Shown piece by piece: positions 20,627 through 28,884 of a DNA stretch of 39,647 nt; position 1 is the first letter of the stretch, and every line of letters starts with the position of its first letter. The stretch lies in IMG/VR virus record IMGVR_UViG_3300044632_001147, positions 1 through 39,647 of that record; one strand, given 5' to 3'. The position numbers and the translations under genes are program-made. A model generated the notes under the pieces. That model was not told the origin of the DNA, did no database searches, and worked only from the letters and a program-made list of their open reading frames with translations. This DNA comes from a virus.

Positions 20627-20917
20627 ATGGAAAATGTTATAAAAAAACTACAAGATCTTTATCCAAGATTTGAATTTAAATTAAATTCATACAATAACGC
20701 TTTACAAAAACCACCAGTTCAAATTTATAATGTTTTGAGTTGGTTGAATGAAGAACCAACAGATCTTGAAAAATTATCAGATTCTGAATGGGATCAAATA
20801 GAAGTAAATGAAGTTAATATTGGCAAACTTTGGGATTCCTTAGTAATGAAAAATGGAGAAAAATCCTTTGATGGTAATATTGATTTCGATTCAACATTAG
20901 AACGATATAATAATTAA
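20627..20917 (+). CDS. Hypothetical acidic protein (96 aa)
   Basis: From the ATG at 20627 it encodes MENVIKKLQDLYPRFEFKLN. The middle (LSWLNEEPTDLEKLSDSEWD) is helical and acidic. AATAAATA lies 5 nt upstream of the ATG (20614-20621). No family recognised. I rejected the in-frame TTG at 20594 because it lies within the methyltransferase gene. Confidence 0.6.
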   Translation: MENVIKKLQDLYPRFEFKLNSYNNALQKPPVQIYNVLSWLNEEPTDLEKLSDSEWDQIEVNEVNIGKLWDSLVMKNGEKSFDGNIDFDSTLERYNN

Positions 20918-20918
20918 T

Positions 20919-21185
20919 ATGTCAAAAATAATATTTTTATTTTTTATATTAAATTTTAATGCTTTTGGTTTTGAATTGTCTAAAATAAGAGGAGAAACCT
21001 CTTATTCAAAGTCTAGCACTGAAAGTTTAAATACTAGTTTAATATTTGAATACAATATAAAAATATATGAACCAAAACATAAAAAATGGGAACTTCATAT
21101 TAGTGGAAAATTGAATCCTTGCTATGATTATTTTGGAAATGAAATAAAAATGGACGCATTTACTGTTTTGGGGATTGGTTTTTAA
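20919..21185 (+). CDS. Small exported protein, possibly outer-membrane-like (88 aa)
   Basis: MSKIIFLFFILNFNAFGFEL is a good Sec signal peptide (cleavage likely after NAFG or nearby). The mature part alternates polar and hydrophobic residues (TSLIFEYNIKIYEP, KWELHISGKL) and ends in phenylalanine (AFTVLGIGF), as outer-membrane beta-barrel proteins do. It is too short for a full barrel monomer, so this could be an oligomeric barrel, a fragment or a periplasmic lipocalin-like protein. Confidence 0.65.
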   Translation: MSKIIFLFFILNFNAFGFELSKIRGETSYSKSSTESLNTSLIFEYNIKIYEPKHKKWELHISGKLNPCYDYFGNEIKMDAFTVLGIGF

Positions 21186-21188
21186 CGT

Positions 21189-21216
21189 TTGACTTTTTTT
21201 CAAAAAAAGTTATAAT
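21189..21216 (+). promoter_or_regulatory. Sigma70-type promoter before the 21.2-kb gene block
   Basis: TTGACT, 16-nt spacer, TATAAT (perfect -10). The ATG at 21225 lies 9 nt after the -10 box, so the transcript would be leaderless or nearly so. It starts a long run of overlapping genes. Confidence 0.65.
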
Positions 21217-21224
21217 CAATATTA

Positions 21225-21479
21225 ATGAAAATTTTTAAAGATTGGGAAACAAAACAAATAGAATCATTTGTAATTTTTCTAGGAAAAGAAGCAATTCTTC
21301 AAAATAGAAAGGCAAGAAAACTTTTAAAAGAATTTGAAAAAACCGGTGATATAGATTGTTTAAAATCTACATGCGTTCAAAGTGGAGCATCTATGGAAGC
21401 TGTTAAATCTTTTAGCATAGCAAAAAATTATTTTAAACTAGATACTTTTAATAGAAAACACATAAACAATGGAAAATGA
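21225..21479 (+). CDS. Small hypothetical protein (84 aa)
   Basis: Predicted mostly helical and basic (MKIFKDWETKQIESFVIFLG, RKARKLLKEFEKTGD). First gene after the promoter at 21189. No family recognised. It overlaps the next gene by 11 nt. Confidence 0.65.
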   Translation: MKIFKDWETKQIESFVIFLGKEAILQNRKARKLLKEFEKTGDIDCLKSTCVQSGASMEAVKSFSIAKNYFKLDTFNRKHINNGK

Positions 21480-21732
21480 ATTATTAACAGTAAATGGATT
21501 AATCGATGGAATATCAGTAATCGAAAAAGATTCTAAACAAGAATTGCCAAATTACAAATCAGATATTCTTTACAACGACAAAGAACTCACAGATTTGGAT
21601 TTTCAAGGTTTGTATTATGATGAAGGGTTCACTGTATCAAATTATGATTTTGGCGAAGGTGTTAATTTGATGAGTGTAACAACCGAAGAAATTAAAGTTG
21701 ACACAAAATTTTCAAATGATATTATATCATAA
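21469..21732 (+). CDS. Small acidic hypothetical protein (87 aa)
   Basis: MENELLTVNGLIDGISVIEK begins a soluble, strongly acidic product. No domain recognised. The overlap with the upstream gene supports co-translation. Confidence 0.65.
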   Translation: MENELLTVNGLIDGISVIEKDSKQELPNYKSDILYNDKELTDLDFQGLYYDEGFTVSNYDFGEGVNLMSVTTEEIKVDTKFSNDIIS

Positions 21733-21734
21733 GA

Positions 21735-22484
21735 ATGAAAAACAAAAAACAGAATAAGAAAATTCAAATAGAATTTGATAGTGATCATTTGCCTGTTTTA
21801 ATTGATGCATTGGAAACATATTCTCGTCTGCAATCTGGTCAGGTGAGTATGGCTATGGATACGGTTTATGCTGACAGAAACCTTTCTTGGGATGAAAGGC
21901 AATTCGTTGAAGCAACTGTTAGATATATGGCATTTCCACCTAACATCAGAAGAGAATATGATGGACATGGTGGTTTTTATGATCAATATCAAAACGAATA
22001 TGATGAAAATGGAAATATTGTAAATGAAGGAGAAGATTGGACTTCTAAGAAAAATAGACCACATTTGGATCATCCCAATTCTTATTTCGGCGTTGGCTGT
22101 CCAGAGATGAGACGAGGCACTATAGCATGGGAGATTAAAAAAGCAATAGAAGAGTTTTTACACTATGAACGAAACGACGGCTATAGAGATATGGGCGTGG
22201 ACGGTGACGGAGTTCTTAATATATCTGGTATTCCTAACGCGAAAATATTAAACCCAATAATTCTATCCAATTTTAAGTATTGGAACCCACAAAAAGAATT
22301 TAGAATACCACAAAGATATCAAGAAAAAATAACAAATTTAATTGAGAAAAAAGAATATAAACAAGTTTGGGATATTGTTGAAAAAGCATTTCAAAAAAAT
22401 CCTTTACCAAAAGGAGCATCTTATAAAATAGAAAAAGTTTCAGGAACAAATTATGTTGTAATAGAAAAACCTTATAAATTATGA
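21735..22484 (+). CDS. Hypothetical phage protein (249 aa)
   Basis: The N-terminus (LPVLIDALETYSRLQSGQVS, WDERQFVEATVRYMAFP) matches a recurring phage family of unknown role. The C-terminal third (PKGASYKIEKVSGTNYVVIE) looks like a small beta domain. There is no catalytic motif. Despite beginning MKNKKQNKK, it lacks the KDQ/LxE leader pattern and is not counted in that family. Confidence 0.7.
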   Translation: MKNKKQNKKIQIEFDSDHLPVLIDALETYSRLQSGQVSMAMDTVYADRNLSWDERQFVEATVRYMAFPPNIRREYDGHGGFYDQYQNEYDENGNIVNEGEDWTSKKNRPHLDHPNSYFGVGCPEMRRGTIAWEIKKAIEEFLHYERNDGYRDMGVDGDGVLNISGIPNAKILNPIILSNFKYWNPQKEFRIPQRYQEKITNLIEKKEYKQVWDIVEKAFQKNPLPKGASYKIEKVSGTNYVVIEKPYKL

Positions 22485-22738
22485 TAACAGAAAAACACTA
22501 CACAGACAAAAACGAACATCCAGAAGATAAAATATATGAAGTAAAAAAGTTTATAAAAGAACTTGAAAACGTTCAAACTTTTTATTACAATCAACTTCTT
22601 TTGGATTTAAATCTTAAATCGGAAGCTGATGATTATTTGTTTGATTATGTTTATAATGAAGATAATAATTTGTCATTTGATGAATATCTTAATAAACTTG
22701 GAAAATCATATGAACAATTTCATGAAAATAATACATAA
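22481..22738 (+). CDS. Small acidic helical protein (85 aa)
   Basis: ATGA overlap with the preceding gene. Helical, acidic product (IYEVKKFIKELENVQTFYYN). No recognisable family. Confidence 0.65.
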   Translation: MITEKHYTDKNEHPEDKIYEVKKFIKELENVQTFYYNQLLLDLNLKSEADDYLFDYVYNEDNNLSFDEYLNKLGKSYEQFHENNT

Positions 22739-22955
22739 AAGCAATTGGGGGTTTTGGATTTTTTCTAGATATTCTTTCATTTTAGAAAATGAAGAAGAAG
22801 GATTGAATGAAATTGTGATAGATAAAAAAACATGGAATAATTTTGAAATTGGAGATTTTTATGATTCTCATTACGGGCAATTTTTTAAATATGATCAACG
22901 AAATAAAAATAACAGACTTATCAGAAGCTGGATCTTACGCGAATGGAACAAATAA
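22722..22955 (+). CDS. Small hypothetical protein (77 aa)
   Basis: ATG at 22722 overlaps the previous stop and encodes MKIIHKSNWGFWIFSRYSFI, an acidic middle and a basic end. It overlaps the phosphatase gene by 65 nt, so either this product or the long overlap is unusual. No function assigned. Confidence 0.5.
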   Translation: MKIIHKSNWGFWIFSRYSFILENEEEGLNEIVIDKKTWNNFEIGDFYDSHYGQFFKYDQRNKNNRLIRSWILREWNK

Positions 22956-23433
22956 CAAATATGATATTTGGATATCCGCGACAGATGAAGAAGATATGCA
23001 TAAAATTAAAAGAATGAAAAAACTTCTTCATAATAAAGGAGTGACACATTATTATCAATTTTTTTATGATTGGTCAGATGAAGATGGAATAGAATGGGAT
23101 CATTTGGAAACTCTTGGACCTCAATTAAAACACGTCGAAAATATTATCAACTTTTTAAAACCATTTGTTGACGACGATAAAGTTCATAATTTAGGAGTTA
23201 ATTGTTTTGCGGGTGTTTCTAGATCAACAGCTATCGGAATAATTGCTTCGGTCATGACAGGTAAAACACCATACATGGCATTTGATTATATCAAAACAGT
23301 TAGACCTATGGCATGGCCAAATTTGAGAATTTTGAGATTTGCATCAGATATTTTAAAACAAGATTTGAAAACCACAATTGAAAATTGGAAAAGAACAAAA
23401 ATTGGAGGTATTTATACAGGAGGTTGGTCATAA
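22891..23433 (+). CDS. Cysteine (tyrosine/dual-specificity-like) phosphatase, copy 1 (180 aa)
   Basis: The P-loop is NCFAGVSRSTAIG, a C-x5-R-S/T active site in which Cys attacks phosphate and Arg binds it. YYQFFYDWSDEDGIEWDHL upstream probably holds the general acid (DWSDEDG). I chose the start MINEIKITDLSEAGSY because the paralogue at 28321 has the same N-terminus. Such enzymes dephosphorylate proteins or RNA caps; the target is unknown. It is the first of two copies 5.4 kb apart. Confidence 0.82.
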   Translation: MINEIKITDLSEAGSYANGTNNKYDIWISATDEEDMHKIKRMKKLLHNKGVTHYYQFFYDWSDEDGIEWDHLETLGPQLKHVENIINFLKPFVDDDKVHNLGVNCFAGVSRSTAIGIIASVMTGKTPYMAFDYIKTVRPMAWPNLRILRFASDILKQDLKTTIENWKRTKIGGIYTGGWS

Positions 23434-23434
23434 T

Positions 23435-24118
23435 ATGAAGAATAATGTAGAATTATTAGGTTACTATGGAAGTGATGAAGTTATTGCGTGTTCAGCTTGG
23501 ACAAGCACATCAAGAGAACTTGACGAAGAAAAGAAACAAAGGATTCCAAAACTAATTGATCAATTATGGTTGAATGGGCATGAAACTCCTTTCGAAAAAG
23601 GAACGGTTCATTTTTTGGTAAACTGCGATATTGCATCTCATATACATTTGTTAAAGCACAGAATGGCAAGTATCAATGCAGAGTCTGCTAGGTACAAAGA
23701 ATTGAAAGAAGATAAGTTTTATATTCCAGAAGATTGGGATAATATTAAATCAAACTTTAATGTAGATGAAAATGTTTTTAATGTAATTGATAATAAGTGG
23801 GTGAATATTCTCAGAGGTTATACCGATCTTGGAAACAATCTTTATCACCAGTGCATTAAAGATTTAGAACCAATTCTAGGAAGAAAGAGAGCAAAGGAAT
23901 CTGCAAGGTTCTTTAAAACATACAATAGTCAAATACAAGCCGATGTTATGTTTAATATGAGAAGTTTTGCAAATTTTCAAAAACTAAGAAACAGCGAACA
24001 TGCTCAAAAAGAAATAAAAGAAATAGCAAACGATATGTTAATTCTAGTAGAAAATATAACTGGACAACCGTTCAAATATACATTAGAATCGTGGAGAAAA
24101 AATAAAACAATATTATGA
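23435..24118 (+). CDS. thyX: Flavin-dependent thymidylate synthase ThyX (227 aa)
   Basis: ThyX converts dUMP to dTMP using FAD, methylene-tetrahydrofolate and NADPH. The signature reads LLKHRMASINAESARYKEL, where the usual RHRxxS begins with Lys instead of Arg. The FAD/dUMP helix region is ADVMFNMRSFANFQKLRNS, followed by HAQKEIKEIAND. Length is typical. AGGAGG lies 11 nt upstream of the ATG at 23435, one of the best ribosome-binding sites in the window. T-rich phage genomes commonly carry thyX. Confidence 0.93.
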   Translation: MKNNVELLGYYGSDEVIACSAWTSTSRELDEEKKQRIPKLIDQLWLNGHETPFEKGTVHFLVNCDIASHIHLLKHRMASINAESARYKELKEDKFYIPEDWDNIKSNFNVDENVFNVIDNKWVNILRGYTDLGNNLYHQCIKDLEPILGRKRAKESARFFKTYNSQIQADVMFNMRSFANFQKLRNSEHAQKEIKEIANDMLILVENITGQPFKYTLESWRKNKTIL

Positions 24119-24603
24119 AAAATGAACTAGAACTAGAACTTGTAAAAAAATACCCAAAGATCCTTAAGGATTATAAGGGAGATATGATGCAGACTTGCAT
24201 GGCTTGGGGCATGGAGTGTGATGATGGTTGGTATAAACTTCTTGACAAATGTATGGAGAAACTTCAATATTTTTGCGATCTTTGTTTTTACCGAAGTGGA
24301 GTGCAAATACAAGTTGTTGCAAGCCAAATTAAAGAAAAATACGGAACTCTCAGTTTTTACTATAGCGGAGAAGGTGGATCAAGAATAGAATGGGACATTA
24401 TAGACGATATTATTTCAGAAACAGAAAGGCGTTCTGCTCAAACTTGCGAAGAATCAGGTGAACATGGATGCCTTTGTCATCGTGGTGGGTGGTATAAAAC
24501 TCTTTGCTATGAAGAAGCAAGAAAATTAAATTATAAAGCATGTGACAAAGGAACAGAAGAATATTGGGTATCAAAAGATGAAAACAAATCTGGTGACGAT
24601 TGA
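24115..24603 (+). CDS. Cys-rich conserved phage protein (162 aa)
   Basis: ATGA overlap with thyX. MECDDGWYKLLDKCMEKLQY, KEKYGTLSFYYSG and CEESGEHGCLCHRGGWYKTL (then C) match a common phage family of unknown function. The C-terminal cysteines and histidine probably bind zinc. Nothing shows its partner. Confidence 0.75.
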   Translation: MKNELELELVKKYPKILKDYKGDMMQTCMAWGMECDDGWYKLLDKCMEKLQYFCDLCFYRSGVQIQVVASQIKEKYGTLSFYYSGEGGSRIEWDIIDDIISETERRSAQTCEESGEHGCLCHRGGWYKTLCYEEARKLNYKACDKGTEEYWVSKDENKSGDD

Positions 24604-24760
24604 AGACTTAGAAGAGTTTGCGTTTTATGAGTCTGGTTTGTCGGCAGATGGTTGTTTACAAAAACTTGATGACTATGCTATGAAAGCTATTACCAGATAT
24701 GGTAGGATATTATTAAAAAAACAAAAAGAAATAAACATTGATGAAATTGGACAGCAATAA
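24578..24760 (+). CDS. Small hypothetical protein (60 aa)
   Basis: From the ATG at 24578 (MKTNLVTIEDLEEFAFYESG) it overlaps the previous gene by 26 nt and the next by 20 nt. Helical, with LQKLDDYAMKAITRYGRILL. No family recognised. Confidence 0.55.
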   Translation: MKTNLVTIEDLEEFAFYESGLSADGCLQKLDDYAMKAITRYGRILLKKQKEINIDEIGQQ

Positions 24761-25433
24761 AACATTAATTTTTTTAGGTGACAATCACGGTGATTGGCCT
24801 AATCTTATTCATAATATAAATTCAAAAAATATTTCAAACACAAATATTATTTCAGTTGGCGATTTGGGTATTGGGTTTAATCCAAATAAAGATTTGGCTA
24901 CTTACGAAAAGCTAAGTGAACAATTTCAAAAAAGAAATATTAATTTTTATGCTATTCGCGGAAACCATGATGATCCTTCGGCATTCAAAGGAAATGATAG
25001 AATATGTTTGGATAATTTTGAATTAATCGAGGATTACTCGGTTTGTGAATACAATTCTAAACTTATTCAATTCATTGGTGGTGCAGTATCTATCGATAGA
25101 ACCGGAAGAACCGTTGGAGTTTCTTATTGGGAAGACGAGGGCGTTGTTTTCAATAAAGAATCCTGTCAAAAGGTTGATATTCTAGTGACCCATACGGCCC
25201 CATCACATTGCTTTCCTCAACAATTTAATGAAATGGTTTATGGATGGGCAAGGGAAGATGCGTATTTACTAGAAGATTTAACCGATGAACGAGCGGTCAT
25301 GGATGAAATCTTTAAACTGTGTAGTCCAAGTCTACATTTATATGGACATTTTCATTCAAGCTGGACCGAAAGAGTAAATGGATGTGTATCTAAACTTTTA
25401 GATATCAATGAACTTTGGGAGTATCGTGAATAA
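24741..25433 (+). CDS. Calcineurin-like metallophosphoesterase (230 aa)
   Basis: Metal-ligand motifs occur in order: FLGDNHGDW, SVGDLGIG, RGNHDDPS, VTHTAPSHC and YGHFHSSW. The GNHDD and GHFH motifs define the family, which hydrolyses phosphomono- or diesters with two metals. The substrate cannot be told from sequence. It is adjacent to an Rnl1-type RNA ligase, so end-healing of RNA is a possibility worth considering. The start is the ATG at 24741. Confidence 0.85.
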   Translation: MKLDSNKTLIFLGDNHGDWPNLIHNINSKNISNTNIISVGDLGIGFNPNKDLATYEKLSEQFQKRNINFYAIRGNHDDPSAFKGNDRICLDNFELIEDYSVCEYNSKLIQFIGGAVSIDRTGRTVGVSYWEDEGVVFNKESCQKVDILVTHTAPSHCFPQQFNEMVYGWAREDAYLLEDLTDERAVMDEIFKLCSPSLHLYGHFHSSWTERVNGCVSKLLDINELWEYRE

Positions 25434-26525
25434 GTGAAAGTACATTTACCAATAGAAGAAGGATATTTTAATATTGTTCCAAATAAGTTTTGTGGTCTAG
25501 ATTGTTATTTAATAACTCCAAAAATTGATGCAAAATGGAATAAGAATAATTTATTTTATCGTTCTTTGATTACAGACAAAGAAGGTAATGTTTTATCTTC
25601 CGGTTTTCCGAAATTTTTTAACTATGGAGAAAAACCAGAATGTTATCCAAATCCAGAAGATTTCACCGATTGGAAGATGGAAGATAAGATAGATGGTTCT
25701 TTGCTTATAACAGACTATGTTAATGAAAAGTTCTCAATGAGAACAAGAGGAACGGTTTCTTATTCATCACAAGAGAATTCGAAAGATTTTGAATTGCTAG
25801 TCGAAAAGTATCCAAAAGTAGTGGAGTTCTTAAAAGAAAACCAACATCTTAGTCTTTTATTTGAAATTGTAACTCCTAATAATGTTATTGTTGTTAGATC
25901 ACAACAAATAGAATTCTATCTTATCGGCGCTATAAACAAGAATGGAATGTGTGTTGTATCATCATCTGATTTAGTTGACATATGGAGAAAGATTGGTCAG
26001 ATGCCAACTCCACAATCATATAACTTCCTAGATACTAATGATCTTTCTAAAATAGCAGAGACTATTAAAAATTGGAAAGGCAAAGAAGGAATTGTTATAT
26101 CGTATAATAATGGACAGAATAGAATTAAATTAAAATCTGATTGGTATTTGTTTTGTCATAGAGTTAAATCACAATTAAATTCACAAAATAATTTAATTGA
26201 ATATTATGTTGATTCTGAAATGCCATCATGTGAAAATTTCTATAAAAAAATAGAAACAGATTTTGATTTTGAAATAGCTTTACAACTAAAGGATGATATA
26301 GAAAAAATTTGTATTGCTGGTGAATATACAAAAAAATATATTGACAATATCTTAGAAATGGTTCATGATATTAGAAGAGTTGAATCTAGAAAAGAACAGG
26401 CAGAGATGATTAAAAGAAACTATAAAGAAAATTCATCTTATGCTTTTTGTATTTTAGATAATAAAATTATAACAAACCAACAGTGGGTAAAATTGATAAC
26501 ACAAAAATTAAACTATGAAAGTTAA
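25434..26525 (+). CDS. rnlA: T4 RnlA-like RNA ligase 1 (363 aa)
   Basis: GTG start directly after the phosphoesterase stop. Motif I is KMEDKIDGSLL (Lys of KIDGS is adenylylated). The middle has SLLFEIVTPNNVIVV (motif III region), then GKEGIVISY (motif IV) and RIKLKSDWYLF (motif V). T4 RnlA, with polynucleotide kinase, repairs tRNA cut by the host anticodon nuclease PrrC. The C-terminal 130 aa are helical, like the tRNA-specific domain of T4 Rnl1. Confidence 0.85.
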   Translation: MKVHLPIEEGYFNIVPNKFCGLDCYLITPKIDAKWNKNNLFYRSLITDKEGNVLSSGFPKFFNYGEKPECYPNPEDFTDWKMEDKIDGSLLITDYVNEKFSMRTRGTVSYSSQENSKDFELLVEKYPKVVEFLKENQHLSLLFEIVTPNNVIVVRSQQIEFYLIGAINKNGMCVVSSSDLVDIWRKIGQMPTPQSYNFLDTNDLSKIAETIKNWKGKEGIVISYNNGQNRIKLKSDWYLFCHRVKSQLNSQNNLIEYYVDSEMPSCENFYKKIETDFDFEIALQLKDDIEKICIAGEYTKKYIDNILEMVHDIRRVESRKEQAEMIKRNYKENSSYAFCILDNKIITNQQWVKLITQKLNYES

Positions 26526-26748
26526 AGAATTAATAGAAATTTTGTCTAAAGAAGATCCTGAAAAACGAATAGTTGTAAATGGATATGAGGGTGGTTTTGA
26601 TGAATTGGATAAAACTTTTCACGTATGTATAACACCAAATCCAGATAAAACAAAAAATGATAAATGGTGGTTGGGTGAGTTCGAAGAATGTATAAAAGAT
26701 CCAAATTCGGATGAAGAAATAGCAATTCTTTTACCAAGAAAATCATAA
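26515..26748 (+). CDS. Small conserved phage protein (77 aa)
   Basis: MKVKELIEILSKEDPEKRIV, then NGYEGGFDEL: a common phage-encoded small protein type of unknown function. It overlaps the ligase by 11 nt. Confidence 0.7.
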   Translation: MKVKELIEILSKEDPEKRIVVNGYEGGFDELDKTFHVCITPNPDKTKNDKWWLGEFEECIKDPNSDEEIAILLPRKS

Positions 26749-26750
26749 AT

Positions 26751-27107
26751 ATGAAAAAAATCACAAAACCAGAAGAACCTGAAGAGTGTGTTTATTATTC
26801 TGATTTTTCTGGAAAACTTCTTAATGATTTTTACCCTCCGGTAGAATTAAAAATAGATTTTTATTATGGGTCTAAAAACGATGGTTCTAATTTAACGTTA
26901 CATTTGGATGATAATGACATCGAATGTGTGTTAGAACTTGTAAAAAACAAAATATCGGAACAATGTAAAAAAAATCTTGCAAAAGAATTAAAAAAATGCG
27001 ATGATTCTTTCAATGACAATATGCAATTCCGAGATTGGGATAGCTGTGATAAAATTTCAAACAAACTTTGGTTTTTGAGAAATCTATTAGATATAAAGGA
27101 AGAATAA
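26751..27107 (+). CDS. Hypothetical protein (118 aa)
   Basis: Acidic start (KPEEPEECVYYSDFSGKLLN), beta-like middle, and a lysine/cysteine-containing helical C-terminus. No family recognised. It starts 2 nt after the preceding stop. Confidence 0.65.
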   Translation: MKKITKPEEPEECVYYSDFSGKLLNDFYPPVELKIDFYYGSKNDGSNLTLHLDDNDIECVLELVKNKISEQCKKNLAKELKKCDDSFNDNMQFRDWDSCDKISNKLWFLRNLLDIKEE

Positions 27108-27108
27108 T

Positions 27109-27780
27109 ATGAAAATACCATACGTGAAAACAAATTCTGTGGAAGAATATTTTAAACTTGATAAAAGAGATAGGGAATACTTTGGACTTTATATGCTTCC
27201 ACATTCACTTCCTTGTGACATCTTCGATGAAGATGAAGAAGGCTGGAACTCTTTTTATAAAAAAATAAAACAAAAATATCCAATACAATGGTTCTTTAGG
27301 AGATGGTTAAAATCTTATAACAACCCTATTTATTCTTTCTTTTCTCTAAAAGTTTATTTTCCAATTCGTGATTTTAAATGGGCAGTTAATAATTTTATAT
27401 CACCATGTTTTCCAATCTGGAGAAATACAATTCCTAGACATAAATATGCAGATGGTGTACACTTAATAATCGAATCTAATTTTAATATAATTTTGGATTT
27501 TTATAATGAAGCATCAGAATCATATATCGATTGGGAATCTTCTGAAGAACATTCGAATTTTTACAAAAAACTAGAAGAATATAAAAACTGGATCAAAACA
27601 GAAAGAAAGAAAATCAATGACATATTAGATATCGAATTGACTATTGCTACTAATAACAAACATATAAAAGATTATAAAGAAAAATATAAAACATATGATC
27701 TTCTTGAAGAAGATTTAAAAAACAAAGAAACTGAAATTTTGAATTGGATGGTTGAAAATAGATCATATTTTTGGACATAA
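27109..27780 (+). CDS. Hypothetical phage protein (223 aa)
   Basis: Aromatic-rich N-terminal half (YPIQWFFRRWLKSYNNPIYS, FPIWRNTIPRHKYADGVH) and a long charged helical C-terminus. Proteins of this aromatic type occur in phages, but I cannot assign a role. There is no signal peptide or clear transmembrane helix. Confidence 0.7.
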   Translation: MKIPYVKTNSVEEYFKLDKRDREYFGLYMLPHSLPCDIFDEDEEGWNSFYKKIKQKYPIQWFFRRWLKSYNNPIYSFFSLKVYFPIRDFKWAVNNFISPCFPIWRNTIPRHKYADGVHLIIESNFNIILDFYNEASESYIDWESSEEHSNFYKKLEEYKNWIKTERKKINDILDIELTIATNNKHIKDYKEKYKTYDLLEEDLKNKETEILNWMVENRSYFWT

Positions 27781-27789
27781 ATTATAAAA

Positions 27790-28074
27790 ATGAAAGAATT
27801 GATTGACGAAATTACAAAGTTAACAGAAGAATGGTATAACTTAATTGGACCAGATCATCATAAAGATAGAGATTGTCATTGGTATATAGAAACTAAATGG
27901 AGTTATGGTATGTCTCCGATATATTGTATTCATCATTATGGATATATTTTAGATGAAATTACAGAAAATTGGGGTTCTTATGAATTAGCATTAGGTAGAT
28001 TAAAAGAAATATTGACAAACGAAATAAAAGAATATAAAAACTATATAAAACAAGACGATGAAAACGAAATATAA
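27790..28074 (+). CDS. Hypothetical protein (94 aa)
   Basis: MKELIDEITKLTEEWYNLIG, then HHKDRDCHWYIETKWSYG. His/Asp/Cys-rich middle could bind metal. It overlaps the next gene by 17 nt. Confidence 0.65.
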   Translation: MKELIDEITKLTEEWYNLIGPDHHKDRDCHWYIETKWSYGMSPIYCIHHYGYILDEITENWGSYELALGRLKEILTNEIKEYKNYIKQDDENEI

Positions 28075-28324
28075 ATTTATAGAAACGACTGGGTGTACTG
28101 CATTTGATTTTACTGTAAACGAAAAGTCGTTTTCTGAATTATCAACTACAGAATATGATGAAATGTTAAATTATCTTTTTGAAAAGATTAAAGAAGGTAT
28201 TGGTGAACAAACAATTCTTTTAGAAGACGTTATTCATCTTTTTCAATATGATGATTATGAACATGATCCACATGTTTGTGAACAATGTGGAGATAGCGTA
28301 TCAACTACAACTTGGAATATATGA
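28058..28324 (+). CDS. Small protein with C-terminal CxxC (88 aa)
   Basis: MKTKYKFIETTGCTAFDFTV begins it and HDPHVCEQCGDSVSTTTW ends it; the CxxC with nearby histidine suggests a zinc-binding knuckle. It overlaps the second phosphatase gene by 4 nt. Confidence 0.65.
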   Translation: MKTKYKFIETTGCTAFDFTVNEKSFSELSTTEYDEMLNYLFEKIKEGIGEQTILLEDVIHLFQYDDYEHDPHVCEQCGDSVSTTTWNI

Positions 28325-28881
28325 TCAATACAATTAAAATTACCAATCTTGCAGAAGCAGAGAGTTATAGCTTCAATCCAAACAATACAGAGTACGACGT
28401 TTGGATTTCCGTTGTGGGACAAGAAGATAGAAAGCAAATTAACAGGATGCGTAAAAACCTTGCAGAAAAGAATGTAAAACATTTTCATCAGTTCTTTGCT
28501 GATTGGTCAGATGAGGACGGTATTCAATGGAAGCATCTAGAGGAAGATGCTCCACAAAAGAGACACGTTCAAAACATTATTACGTTTCTAAAACCATTTA
28601 CAGAAGATGACAAGCCACATAGTCTTGGAGTAAATTGTTATGCTGGTATTTCTAGATCGACTGCTGTTGGTATTATAGCCTTAGTGATGTCAGGAAGAAC
28701 AATAGAACAAGCACTGAAAGAAATATTGAAAGTCAGAAACATAGCTTGGCCTAATCTTCGTATTCTTGGCTTTGGTTCAGAAATTCTGGAAAAAGACATT
28801 AAGACCCATGTAGCCAACTGGAAAAAGTCCTCTTTAGAGGAAGGCATATGGATGCCCGACAGAATGCAACCAACAGAATAA
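28321..28881 (+). CDS. Cysteine (tyrosine/dual-specificity-like) phosphatase, copy 2 (186 aa)
   Basis: Paralogue of the gene at 22891. Shared features include INTIKITNLAEAESY, FHQFFADWSDEDGIQWKHL, the active site NCYAGISRSTAVG and AWPNLRILGFGSEIL. The active-site Cys and Arg are intact in both, so both should be active. Copy 2 has an extra C-terminal tail (EEGIWMPDRMQPTE). Duplication followed by divergence suggests two targets. It starts with ATG at 28321. Confidence 0.82.
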   Translation: MINTIKITNLAEAESYSFNPNNTEYDVWISVVGQEDRKQINRMRKNLAEKNVKHFHQFFADWSDEDGIQWKHLEEDAPQKRHVQNIITFLKPFTEDDKPHSLGVNCYAGISRSTAVGIIALVMSGRTIEQALKEILKVRNIAWPNLRILGFGSEILEKDIKTHVANWKKSSLEEGIWMPDRMQPTE

Positions 28882-28884
28882 TTT

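Noticed and set aside
21735-22484. Inclusion of the MKNKKQNKK protein in the leader family
   Set aside because: It lacks KDQ and the (I/L)xE sites; the similarity is confined to a lysine/asparagine-rich start.
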